Part shown: positions 53,781-61,530 of the stretch, in pieces | Layout: the number at the start of each line of letters is the position of its first letter | Position numbering within the stretch: position 1 is the stretch's first letter | Assembly (NCBI RefSeq): GCF_009671065.1 | Contig: NZ_CP046027.1 | Location: 1,240,001 to 1,304,000, forward strand | Origin: Neisseria brasiliensis | GTDB lineage: Bacteria; Pseudomonadota; Gammaproteobacteria; Burkholderiales; Neisseriaceae | DNA: 64,000 nt | Direction: 5' to 3' | Program-made: the position numbers and the translations under genes | The notes under the pieces: generated by a model | The model's input: only the letters and a program-made list of their open reading frames with translations | Told to the model about the DNA's origin: nothing | The model's database searches: none

Positions 53781-54371
53781 ATGACCTTATTGTTATCAGC
53801 CGGTGTCGATGAAGCCGGGCGCGGCCCGTTGGTCGGCAGCGTATTTGCCGCGGCGGTGATTTTACCTGAGCATTATGATTTGCCCAAATTGACCGACTCG
53901 AAAAAACTCAGTGAAAAGCGGCGCGATGAGTTGGCGGCAATGATTAAAGCGCAGGCCGTGGCGTGGTGTGTGGCGAGCGCTAATCCACGCGAGATTCATG
54001 AGCTTAATATTCTGCATGCGACCATGTTGGCGATGACACGGGCGGTGCAGGGCTTGGCGGTGCAGCCGGAAAAAGTGTGGATAGACGGCAACCGCGTGCC
54101 GAAAGACTTGGGTATTGAGGCCGAGGCGGTGGTAAAAGGCGACAGCAAAATCATGGCGATTTCGGCCGCTTCGGTGCTGGCGAAAACCGCGCGTGATGCC
54201 GAAATGTATGCGCTGGCCGAACGCTATCCGCAATATGGTTTTGATAAACACAAAGGCTACGGCACAGCGCAACATTTGGCTGCTCTGCAACAATTCGGCG
54301 TGTTGCCCGAACACCGCGAAGATTTTGCGCCGGTGAGGGCATTGTTGGCGCAGGGAAGGTTGTTTGAATAG
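53781..54371 (+). CDS. rnhB: Ribonuclease HII
   Basis: Removes RNA from RNA-DNA hybrids and single ribonucleotides in DNA. The protein has 196 residues. The catalytic motif GVDEAGRGPLVG gives Asp10 and Glu11; WIDGNRVPKDL and KGDSKIMAISAASVLAKTARD supply further acidic residues. The C-terminal GFDKHKGYGTAQHLAAL is conserved. Confidence 0.96.
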   Translation: MTLLLSAGVDEAGRGPLVGSVFAAAVILPEHYDLPKLTDSKKLSEKRRDELAAMIKAQAVAWCVASANPREIHELNILHATMLAMTRAVQGLAVQPEKVWIDGNRVPKDLGIEAEAVVKGDSKIMAISAASVLAKTARDAEMYALAERYPQYGFDKHKGYGTAQHLAALQQFGVLPEHREDFAPVRALLAQGRLFE

Positions 54372-54387
54372 GAAATTGGTAAAAACA

Positions 54388-54427
54388 AGGCCGTCTGAAA
54401 ACAGAAGTTTCAGACGGTTTGGTTTTT
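54388..54427 (+). terminator. DUS hairpin after rnhB
   Basis: AGGCCGTCTGAAAAC (54388-54402) pairs with GTTTCAGACGG (54407-54417), followed by TTTGGTTTTT. Confidence 0.75.
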
Positions 54428-54468
54428 ATCGGCCGCATGGAAATACTGCAAAAATTATCCCATAGCGT

Positions 54469-55071
54469 TCAGACGGCCTTTCTGCCCAATAAATACACCA
54501 CCGAGCTCATGCCGACATGGCGGTTGCCTTCGTTTAATTCGTGGTCGCGGTGTTCGGCAATCAGCCATTCTAAGCCATCGAGCGCGGCCTGCATTTCTTC
54601 CAATGTGCCGAGCATGGCGGGGTCGGACGGGCCGCCGGTGCCGTTGGCAATTTGGTTGGGGTGGTAAAACACGCCGGCAAACAAGCCGTTGGGTTTCAGC
54701 GCGGCGATGATGCGCTGCGAAAAGCGGCTGCGGTCGGGTTCGGTAAAGTGACAGAACACGCTGGTAATCACATCATGGCTTTGCGGCGGCAAATCCAAGC
54801 CCAGTAAATCGGCTTGGCGTAAACTGATATTTACACCGCGTTCGGCAGCGAGTTTGGCGGCTTTTTCAAGGCCGACGGCGGATAAATCCACGCCTTCGGT
54901 GTCTAAACCGCATTCAGCCAAAAACACGGCATTGCGGCCTTCGCCGGTGGCTAAATCCAAAGCATTACCTGATGATGGCAAATATGGACGGATGCGGCGG
55001 ATAAATTCGTTCGGCTCGGTGCCGAATACATACTCTTCGCCAAGATAGCGCTGATCCCAAGGGCTGCTCAT
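54469..55071 (-). CDS. Class I SAM-dependent methyltransferase (TehB-like)
   Basis: The protein has 200 residues. The SAM-binding motif ALDLATGEGRNAVFLA is near residues 38-53, with acidic motif II GVDLSAVGLEKA and post-motif SVFCHFTEPDR. It resembles TehB-type and related small-molecule methyltransferases, but the substrate is not known. Its stop codon TGA is part of a DUS (AAG GCC GTC TGA), so the protein end lies in the uptake sequence. It follows parA on the same strand with a DUS hairpin between. Confidence 0.85.
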   Translation of the reverse strand: MSSPWDQRYLGEEYVFGTEPNEFIRRIRPYLPSSGNALDLATGEGRNAVFLAECGLDTEGVDLSAVGLEKAAKLAAERGVNISLRQADLLGLDLPPQSHDVITSVFCHFTEPDRSRFSQRIIAALKPNGLFAGVFYHPNQIANGTGGPSDPAMLGTLEEMQAALDGLEWLIAEHRDHELNEGNRHVGMSSVVYLLGRKAV

Positions 55072-55117
55072 GCGGATTCCTTTTCTCGTTTGGCTTTCAG
55101 ACAGCTATCAAAACAAC

Positions 55118-55150
55118 AGGCCGTCTGAAAAATATAGCTTCAGACGGCCT
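55118..55150. terminator. DUS pair between parA and the methyltransferase
   Basis: AGGCCGTCTGAA (from 55118) and TTCAGACGGCCT (to 55150) form a hairpin in both directions. On the minus strand it follows parA. Confidence 0.7.
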
Positions 55151-55195
55151 TATCATATAATAAAATTCAAATGTGTTCAATTTGTAGGCAAATGC

Positions 55196-55966
55196 TTATG
55201 CCTTCACACGCGCCAGCAATTCATCGGCTAACGCCAAATAAGCTTGTGCGCCTTTGGCCGCAGCATCATAAGCCAGCGCCGGCATACCGTGGCTCGGGGC
55301 TTCGGCCAAACGAATATTGCGTGGAATGGTGGTTTCAAACATCAAATCGCCAAAATGCTGCTGCAATTGTTTGCTTACTTCTACTACTAAGCGGCTGCGG
55401 CCGTCGTACATGGTACGCACGATGCCGGTTACGTTCAGATTAGGATTGATGGCTTGGCGGATTTTGCGCACGGTGGCAATCAAATCAGAAATGCCTTCCA
55501 GCGCGTAGTATTCGCATAACATCGGCACAATCACACCATTGGCCGCCACCAAGCCGTTGAGCGTGAGCAGGGTGAGTGATGGCGGACAATCAATCAGCAC
55601 AAAATCATAGTCGTTTTCCACCACTTGCAAGGCGTTTTTCAGGCGCAGCTCGCGGGCGATTTCTTGCACCAATTCGATTTCGGCACCGGCCAAAGCGCGG
55701 TTGGCACCCAATACATCATAGCCGCCGCTCTCGCTTTTTACCACGGCCGTCTGAATGTCGGCATCGCCCAACACCACTTGATACACGCCTTGCTCCAAGC
55801 TGGCCTTGTCAATGCCGCTGCCGGTGGTGGCGTTGCCTTGCGGGTCAAGGTCGATCACCAAGACGCGCTGGTCGCGCTTGGCCAAGGAAGCCGCCAGATT
55901 GACGGTGGTGGTGGTTTTGCCGACGCCGCCTTTTTGGTTGGCGATGGCGATGATTTTTGCGCTCAT
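55196..55966 (-). CDS. parA: Chromosome-partitioning ATPase ParA/Soj
   Basis: A ParA-type ATPase that moves the ParB-parS complex. The protein has 256 residues: the deviant Walker A motif KGGVGKTTTTVNLAASLA starts at residue 11, LVIDLDPQGNAT is near 35, and LIDCPPSLTLLTLNGL near 122. It follows rsmG, as in many chromosomes. parB, its usual downstream partner, is not next to it here; a methyltransferase is. Confidence 0.93.
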   Translation of the reverse strand: MSAKIIAIANQKGGVGKTTTTVNLAASLAKRDQRVLVIDLDPQGNATTGSGIDKASLEQGVYQVVLGDADIQTAVVKSESGGYDVLGANRALAGAEIELVQEIARELRLKNALQVVENDYDFVLIDCPPSLTLLTLNGLVAANGVIVPMLCEYYALEGISDLIATVRKIRQAINPNLNVTGIVRTMYDGRSRLVVEVSKQLQQHFGDLMFETTIPRNIRLAEAPSHGMPALAYDAAAKGAQAYLALADELLARVKA

Positions 55967-56035
55967 GTGCTTTGCCGATAGTTAAGAGTATGATGGCTGG
56001 AATTGTACCGTTATTTGCGGCAAATGGGTATCACA

Positions 56036-56090
56036 AGGCCGTCTGAAAGTGATAGATTTTCAGACGGCCTGAGACCTTCGCAAGGGTCTC
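56036..56090. repeat. DUS pair plus a collapsed GAGACC element end
   Basis: AGGCCGTCTGAAA (56036-56048) pairs with TTTCAGACGGCCT (56058-56070). Directly after it is GAGACC-TTCGCAAG-GGTCTC (56071-56090), which looks like both terminal ends of the GAGACCTTTGCAAAA element joined without the middle. Confidence 0.65.
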
Positions 56091-56105
56091 GGCCTTATGC
56101 GGCAT

Positions 56106-56729
56106 TTATTTCTTGCGCATAATCACCATATGTCGCTCGGCATTTAGTTGCGGCACATGCATTTCTTCCACTTTTTCCACGGTCACAAAATTCGGCAAGC
56201 GGTCGATTTCTTCTTGCGGGAACACGCCTTTCATGGCCGCCCAGTAGCCGCCGTCTTTCAGCAGCTGCTCCGTCCAGTTAACAAAATCGGCCAGTTCGGC
56301 AAAGGCGCGGCTGGTGATCACATCGGCTTGAAAATCTTGTACCGCTTCAACGCGGCCACTGACCACGCGCACATTACTCAAGCCGAGTTCAATCACGGCT
56401 TGCTGCAAAAACGAGGTTTTTTTGGTGTTGGCATCGAGTAGGGTAATCTGCAAATCGGGGCGGCAGATGGCAGTTGGGATGCCGGGCTGGCCGCCGCCGG
56501 AGCCGACATCGAGCATGGTTTGCGCACCTTCGATATAAGGCAGCAGGGTTAAGCTGTCGAGCAGGTGGTGGCTGATCATCAGCGATTCATCGCGCAGGGC
56601 GGTGAGGTTGTAGGTTTTGTTCCATTTTTTGAGCAGCTCGACGTATTCGATGAGCTTGTGTTGTTGGGCTTCAGTCAGGTTCAAGCCCATTTCGGCGAGG
56701 CCGTTTTGCAGTTGCTGGGTGTGGTTCAT
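56106..56729 (-). CDS. rsmG: 16S rRNA (guanine(527)-N7)-methyltransferase RsmG
   Basis: RsmG (GidB) methylates G527 of 16S rRNA; its loss gives low-level streptomycin resistance. The protein has 207 residues from MNHTQQLQNGLAEMG. An ATG 21 bases earlier is in frame, but the later Met matches the family N-terminus. The SAM motif LDVGSGGGQPGIPTAICRP is seen, then DANTKKTSFLQQAVIELGL. Neighbour parA fits the usual gidB-parA order. Confidence 0.94.
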   Translation of the reverse strand: MNHTQQLQNGLAEMGLNLTEAQQHKLIEYVELLKKWNKTYNLTALRDESLMISHHLLDSLTLLPYIEGAQTMLDVGSGGGQPGIPTAICRPDLQITLLDANTKKTSFLQQAVIELGLSNVRVVSGRVEAVQDFQADVITSRAFAELADFVNWTEQLLKDGGYWAAMKGVFPQEEIDRLPNFVTVEKVEEMHVPQLNAERHMVIMRKK

Positions 56730-56811
56730 GGCGGTTTCCGAGTTAATCATGGCGGGTCATCCGCCCAGACGATATGGTAACGGAAAATGAGGCCGTCTGA
56801 ACATTTTCGGC

Positions 56812-56873
56812 ACAAAAAAACAGGCGAAAAGCAGGCGTGGATACATGAAAGTATCGGCGCTGCATTTCGCCTG
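56812..56873 (-). terminator. Terminator of the minus-strand lipoprotein gene
   Basis: CAGGCGAAA...GTGGATAC and GTATCGGCG...TTTCGCCTG form a long imperfect stem. On the minus strand it ends in a run of seven Ts. Confidence 0.7.
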
Positions 56874-56893
56874 TGAGGGAATAAGCGGTTGAA

Positions 56894-57541
56894 TTACGAG
56901 CCGTATTGTTCCCACGGTGCGCGCAAGCTGTTGGAACGTGGCGAACGCACCGGCATTTGGCGGTTTTGCGTATTCGATTGTCGATTCAGCAAGCGCGATT
57001 CGTTGCTGCGGTAAATGCGCTGTTGCTGATTGGCTGTGCGTTGCTGATGGACATGTTCACGCACTTGCTGGCTGCGACGCTGTTGTTCCATGCGGTCGCG
57101 CGTCAAAATGCTGCGGTTGCGCGAATCTTCGACACGCTGTTGCAATTGGCGGTTGTGGACGCGTTGTTGTTCCAAGCGGTTTTCCAGCATACGGTTTTGC
57201 TCGCGTTGGCGGTAAACACGGTCGGACAACACACGGTTTTGCTGATGCATGCGTGCTTCCAGCGGATAGCGGCGGCGGTAGTCGCTCATGCTGTCGATGC
57301 GGCGAACGTGGGTATTGTAGGCCGGACGATACGAGCGCGGCATGCGGTTATAACGCTTGTCATAATAATAGCCGTCGTCGAGGCTGTAATACAGCAAAGA
57401 AGCGACCGTGCCGACGGTGGCGGTGGTGGCAATGGCATTCACGGCGGGGTCGTCTGAAACCACGCAGCCACTTAAGCCGACAGCGGCAGTGATGCCGATT
57501 ACGCCTATGCCGACGAAGCGTTTGACAGTTTTAGTCATCAT
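56894..57541 (-). CDS. Basic, Arg/Gln-rich lipoprotein of unknown function
   Basis: The protein has 215 residues from the first of two adjacent Met codons, with AGGACACTCAAC before it. An in-frame extension upstream (24 residues) has no signal-peptide character and is rejected. The lipobox is AAVGLSGC, with Cys at about residue 24. A short hydrophobic stretch (ATTATVGTVASLLYYSL) follows. From about residue 75 to the end the protein is strongly basic and Gln/Arg-rich with heptad-like repeats (RQREQNRMLENRLEQQR). It may bind nucleic acid, peptidoglycan or acidic polymers at the envelope. I do not recognise a named family. Confidence 0.75.
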   Translation of the reverse strand: MMTKTVKRFVGIGVIGITAAVGLSGCVVSDDPAVNAIATTATVGTVASLLYYSLDDGYYYDKRYNRMPRSYRPAYNTHVRRIDSMSDYRRRYPLEARMHQQNRVLSDRVYRQREQNRMLENRLEQQRVHNRQLQQRVEDSRNRSILTRDRMEQQRRSQQVREHVHQQRTANQQQRIYRSNESRLLNRQSNTQNRQMPVRSPRSNSLRAPWEQYGS

Positions 57542-57676
57542 GTTGAGTGTCCTAAAGATTAATCGGATGATGTCAGGCTGTACTTTAAGCCCGCTGCTTG
57601 TTAGATTACACACAGGATATGCAAAACTTGCGTTTTACTCGATTAAGATATTCAAAGGCCGTCTGAAAAAGGAAAG

Positions 57677-58219
57677 ATGATGAATGCGAAAACTGTTTTG
57701 GATTTTTGGTTTGATGAGGCAAACGAAGCGTGTTGGTTTGCCAAAAGCGATGATTTTGATGCCGAAATCCGCCGTCGATTTATGAGTGTATGGCAACAGG
57801 CAGCGCGTGGCGAACTGTCCGCTTGGCGCGCCACTTTGCGCGGGCGCTTGGCCGAAATCATCGTATTGGATCAGTTTTCGCGCAATTTGTGGCGCGACCA
57901 TGCGAATGCGTTTGCCCAAGACAATATGGCGTTGGTGTTGGCGCAAGAAGCGGTGCAACACGCCGATTTTGCCGATTTGAATCAGGCCGAGCGCAATTTT
58001 ATGCTGATGCCTTTTATGCACAGCGAAAGCCAAGCAGTACATGAGCAGGCCTTGCCGCTGTTTGAACGCCATGCCGATGCCGTGACCTTGGATTTTGAGC
58101 AGCGACACAAAGCCATCATCGCCCGCTTCGGCCGCTATCCGCACCGAAATGAAGTGTTGGGGCGGGACAGCACGGCGGAAGAAAAAGAATTTTTAACCCA
58201 GCCGGGCTCGTCGTTTTAG
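57677..58219 (+). CDS. DUF924 family protein
   Basis: The protein has 180 residues. The DUF924 pattern is seen in VLDFWFDEANEACWFAKSDD at the start, LAEIIVLDQFSRNLWRD around residue 60, FMLMPFMHSESQAVHEQAL, and the C-terminal FGRYPHRNEVLGR. The fold is TPR-like and helical; the function is not established. A DUS and a GGAAAG ribosome binding site lie just before the ATG. Confidence 0.88.
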   Translation: MMNAKTVLDFWFDEANEACWFAKSDDFDAEIRRRFMSVWQQAARGELSAWRATLRGRLAEIIVLDQFSRNLWRDHANAFAQDNMALVLAQEAVQHADFADLNQAERNFMLMPFMHSESQAVHEQALPLFERHADAVTLDFEQRHKAIIARFGRYPHRNEVLGRDSTAEEKEFLTQPGSSF

Positions 58220-58290
58220 CAAGGTTTTATGCCGTCTGAAAGCGGATGAATTAAGAGATGCCAAAGGCCGTTTGAAATGTTTCAGACGGC

Positions 58291-59367
58291 CTTACATTCG
58301 CATTTCAAGTGCAACGCTCAAATGCCATTGGCAAGGGCTGCTGAAAACAGATCACCCGGTGTCTCATAGTCCAATGTCTTTCTCGGTCGGCGGTTAAGGG
58401 CCTCCTCAACCGCTTTAATCTTTTTAGCACCCAGTTTCCTAAAATCCGTCCCCTTTGGGAAGTATTGTCTGATCAGCCCGTTGGTATTCTCCACCAAGCC
58501 TTTTTCCCAAGAATGGTATGGACGGCAGAAGTAAGTTTCCGCACCCAGGGCTTTGGCAAAGGTTTTATGTCGGTAAAACTCTTTACCGTTATCCAAAGTA
58601 ATCGTTTGAATGATATCTTTAAACGGCTTCAATGCCCGAATCACTACCCGGGCTACATCTTCTGCTTTGAAATTGCTGATTTTGCGGATAACGACAAATT
58701 TGGTTTTTCTTTCAACAGCAACCACCAGTCCGCTTTTTTGATCTTTACCGACAATGGTGTCCATCTCGAAATCGCCGACCCGCTCTTTTTGATCGACAAT
58801 GGCAGGTCTGTGTTCAATGTCGGTTCTGTCCGGTACGCTGCCTTTTGTCCATGCACCGCTGCCGTATTTTCTGCGGTAGGGTTTGGAAACGATACGCAGA
58901 TGGGTGTACAGGTCGCCGCCGTTTTGACGGTCTTTGGCGAGATAGCGGTAAAGGGTGCTGTGGTGCAGTTTGATGTGTTGATGTTTCAGCAGGTAGCCGC
59001 AGACTTGTTCGGGGCTGTATTTTTGGGTAATCAGTTTGTTAACAGTCTGTTTGACGGCAGTAGTCAGTTTGGTTGGCTTTTTGTTTTTCTTTTTAACTTC
59101 GCTTTGCTGTTGTGCTTTTCGGTAACAGTAGGTTCCGTTGACGGAATGCCGTCTGATTTCCCGACTGACGGTGGCGGGATGACAACCGATGTTCTGTGCG
59201 ATTTGGTTTAGGGGTAGGTTGCGGTAATGTCTGGAAATGTAGTATCTTTGGTGTGAGGTCAGTTGTGTGTAGGTCATATTGCAATCTTTCTTGTCAGGAA
59301 AGGCAGTATACTACCGCATACTGGCCTTTTCTGTTATTGGAAATTGCACTTGTTAGGCGAATGTAAG
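58291..59367 (-). mobile_element. IS30-family insertion sequence, IS1655-like
   Basis: A transposase gene flanked by 24-bp inverted repeats: the left end reads CTTACATTCGC..CAAGTGCAA, and the right is its imperfect complement, with 21 of 24 matching. Total length about 1077 bp. GGC flanks both sides (58288-58290 and 59368-59370), a three-base target duplication as expected for IS30. Removing the element and one GGC restores a perfect DUS hairpin. Confidence 0.85.
58318..59277 (-). CDS. IS30-family transposase
   Basis: DDE transposase of 319 residues, full length and without a stop. The N-terminal helix-turn-helix (LNQIAQNIGCHPATVSREI) is at about residues 24-42. DDE residues lie in DFEMDTIVG (about 173), TLDNGKEF (about 232) and EKGLVENTNGLIRQYFPKGT (about 265). 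The C-terminal NRRPRKTLDYETP is the IS30 family ending. It is closest to IS1655 of meningococci by memory; no search was run. Confidence 0.92.
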   Translation of the reverse strand: MTYTQLTSHQRYYISRHYRNLPLNQIAQNIGCHPATVSREIRRHSVNGTYCYRKAQQQSEVKKKNKKPTKLTTAVKQTVNKLITQKYSPEQVCGYLLKHQHIKLHHSTLYRYLAKDRQNGGDLYTHLRIVSKPYRRKYGSGAWTKGSVPDRTDIEHRPAIVDQKERVGDFEMDTIVGKDQKSGLVVAVERKTKFVVIRKISNFKAEDVARVVIRALKPFKDIIQTITLDNGKEFYRHKTFAKALGAETYFCRPYHSWEKGLVENTNGLIRQYFPKGTDFRKLGAKKIKAVEEALNRRPRKTLDYETPGDLFSAALANGI

Positions 59368-59440
59368 GGCCTTTGTCGATTGTCATCTTTTTGTAAAAAT
59401 GGTATGTTGCAGAAAAATAACAATAATTCGGAGTTAATGG

Positions 59441-61237
59441 ATGAAGAAAAAAGCATCGCAATATGTTTTGATCGCCCTGCTGGTATTGGGCTTGGCGGCG
59501 AGTTTTCTGTACAGCCCGTCGTGGATGCAGCTTTGCTACGGCTTGGCGTTGTTTCTGCTCGGTATGCAGTGCATTGAAGAAGGCTTGCATAATGTTGCCG
59601 GCGGCAAACTGGCCAAATGGATGGAAAAATCCACCGCCACGCCGCTGAAAGGCGCATTGTTCGGCATGGGTGCGACCTTTGTGCTGCAATCTAGCACCTT
59701 GGTGTCGCTGCTGACGATTGCGTTTTTAAGTACCGGCATGATTCAGTTGGCGGGCGGTATCGCGATTATTTTGGGCACCAATTTGGGCTCGACCAGTGGT
59801 ATTTGGCTGCTGGCTTTGGCCGGTCAAAGCGTGAGCTTGAGTCCGGCGGCGATTCCGATGCTGGTGTTCGGCATTGTGATTGGTTTTTTCAACAGCAAAA
59901 CCAAAGCCATCGGCCGCGTGTTAATCGGCATTGCGCTGATTTTTCTGGGCGTGGACGCGATTAAAGAAGGCTTCCAAGCCTTTGGTGCAGGCATGGATTT
60001 CGGCAAAAGCCAAGTCGGTGGCATGGCTGAGCCGCTGATTTTCTTTGTGGTCGGCTTGTTGCTGACGGTGGTGTTGCAATCATCGCACGCCACGCTGATT
60101 TTGACGCTGGCGGCTTTGGCGGGCGGACAGGTCAGTCTGATGCAGGCGTTTGCCATTGCGGTAGGTTCCAACGTCGGCAGCAGCGCCACCACTGCTTTGG
60201 TCGGCATGCTCGGCAGCGACCGCAACGGCCAGCGCTTGGCCTTGGCGCATGTGGTGTTTAATTTGGTGACGGCGGCGTTGTGTTTGCTGCTGTGGTGGCC
60301 GCTCACGCGCTTGGTATTGTTGCCCGGCGAATGGTGGGGCATGAGTCCGTTGCTGCAATTGGCGATGTTCCACACCTTATTTAACCTGCTCGGCATTGCC
60401 GTATTTTGGAAACTACAAGGCCGTTTTGCGGCGCTGTTGCAACGCTGGTTACCGGATAAAGCGGCGGAAGACGTGTTGCTGCCGGAAAACCAAGCCGTGT
60501 TGGCACCGCGCTACCTGCATGAAAACCTGCTGCGCGCCGACGATACCGCTTTGGTGGCGATTGAAAAAGAAGTTTACCATTTGGGTCGCGCCAGTATCGA
60601 AGCGATGTGTCATGCGATTTATGTGCCCAACGAGGCGTTTTACAGCGATGAGTCCGATGAGGGTAAAACTTTGTCTGCACCGCCTGCACCACTCGAACTG
60701 GATGCCACACAAGTTTACGAGCGACAAATCAAACCGCTTTACAGCGCGATTTTGGACTTTGCCGGCAAGATGGATTTGGAAGAGGAAGAACAGCAGAAAC
60801 AACTTAACCATGCATTCGCCGCTGCTTGGCAGATGGTTGAGATGGTTAAAGAAAGCAAGCACTTACAGAAAAACATGCAGCAGTACTTGACTGCCGGAGG
60901 CTCGGCCGCCGAACGCGATTATCTGCGCCTGCGCCGCCATGTATTCAAAACCTTGCGCTTATTCCGCCGCATTGGCGGCATGGAAGCGGGAGCAGAGCGC
61001 AATGACTTGATGCAGCAATTAAACGTGCATACCGAAACGCTGGAAACCTTCCGCGGCCGCGTGATGGTGAAGCTGAAAAATGAAGAGTTGAACGGCTGGC
61101 AAACGTCTTCGCTGCTGAATGACATCAACTATGCCCGCCGAATTGGTCGCGGCGCTTTGGAAATTTTGAGCCTGCAAAATACGCAGGTCACGGCAGAAAA
61201 CGTGGCAGATAGGCCGTCTGAAGAATTGGCTGGGTAA
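59441..61237 (+). CDS. Na/phosphate cotransporter family protein (NptA/YjbB-like)
   Basis: An inner-membrane protein of 598 residues. The two inverted transport repeats contain QSS motifs: FVLQSSTLVSLL near residue 83 and VLQSSHATLIL near residue 211. GTNLGSTSG and GSNVGSSATT also recur. Eight or nine membrane helices cover about 10-320. The rest (about 350-590) is a soluble PhoU-like helical domain. The likely role is sodium-coupled phosphate movement. A DUS near the C-terminus is translated RPSEE. Ribosome binding GGAGTTAATGG lies before the ATG. Confidence 0.88.
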   Translation: MKKKASQYVLIALLVLGLAASFLYSPSWMQLCYGLALFLLGMQCIEEGLHNVAGGKLAKWMEKSTATPLKGALFGMGATFVLQSSTLVSLLTIAFLSTGMIQLAGGIAIILGTNLGSTSGIWLLALAGQSVSLSPAAIPMLVFGIVIGFFNSKTKAIGRVLIGIALIFLGVDAIKEGFQAFGAGMDFGKSQVGGMAEPLIFFVVGLLLTVVLQSSHATLILTLAALAGGQVSLMQAFAIAVGSNVGSSATTALVGMLGSDRNGQRLALAHVVFNLVTAALCLLLWWPLTRLVLLPGEWWGMSPLLQLAMFHTLFNLLGIAVFWKLQGRFAALLQRWLPDKAAEDVLLPENQAVLAPRYLHENLLRADDTALVAIEKEVYHLGRASIEAMCHAIYVPNEAFYSDESDEGKTLSAPPAPLELDATQVYERQIKPLYSAILDFAGKMDLEEEEQQKQLNHAFAAAWQMVEMVKESKHLQKNMQQYLTAGGSAAERDYLRLRRHVFKTLRLFRRIGGMEAGAERNDLMQQLNVHTETLETFRGRVMVKLKNEELNGWQTSSLLNDINYARRIGRGALEILSLQNTQVTAENVADRPSEELAG

Positions 61238-61254
61238 ATCTGTTTACAATACAA

Positions 61255-61290
61255 CAAGCCGTCTGAAAAACCTTTTTCAGACGGCCTGTT
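61255..61290. terminator. Bidirectional DUS-pair terminator
   Basis: GCCGTCTGAAAAA (61258-61270) pairs with TTTTTCAGACGGC (61273-61285). It lies between two convergent genes, the Na/Pi transporter and the small minus-strand ORF. Confidence 0.8.
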
Positions 61291-61306
61291 GTTATCTGTT
61301 TACCGC

Positions 61307-61438
61307 TTAAATCTTACACGCACCGCCGACGCAGTTGTCGTCTTCGCTTTCCGCGTCCACACCGCCTTCAACTGCCACGCCGTCGAAGTCGCCGAGTAAA
61401 TCGTCTAAGTTGTCCAAATCAAAATCTTGTTCGCTCAT
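61307..61438 (-). CDS. 43-residue acidic peptide with a C-terminal Cys pair
   Basis: A short reading frame starting MSEQDFDLDNLDDLLGDFDG and ending DDNCVGGACKI. It is very acidic (many Asp/Glu), Lys-poor, and has two Cys in CVGGAC six residues apart near the end. A weak AAGAGACC ribosome binding region precedes the ATG. It sits alone between the Na/Pi transporter and the SulP permease. No modification enzyme is adjacent. The sequence composition and start context suggest a real gene, but no function or family is recognised. Confidence 0.55.
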   Translation of the reverse strand: MSEQDFDLDNLDDLLGDFDGVAVEGGVDAESEDDNCVGGACKI

Positions 61439-61530
61439 GGTTGGTCTCTTTATGGGGTGTTAAAAATCAAGTTAGCCATATTATTAGGCCGATGAGTGCA
61501 GTTATCAAGCGCACTTATCGGCCTTTACAC

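Noticed and set aside
58465..59211. 248-residue plus-strand frame inside the IS transposase
   Set aside because: Exactly antisense to the IS30-type transposase; no start signal and no recognisable protein.
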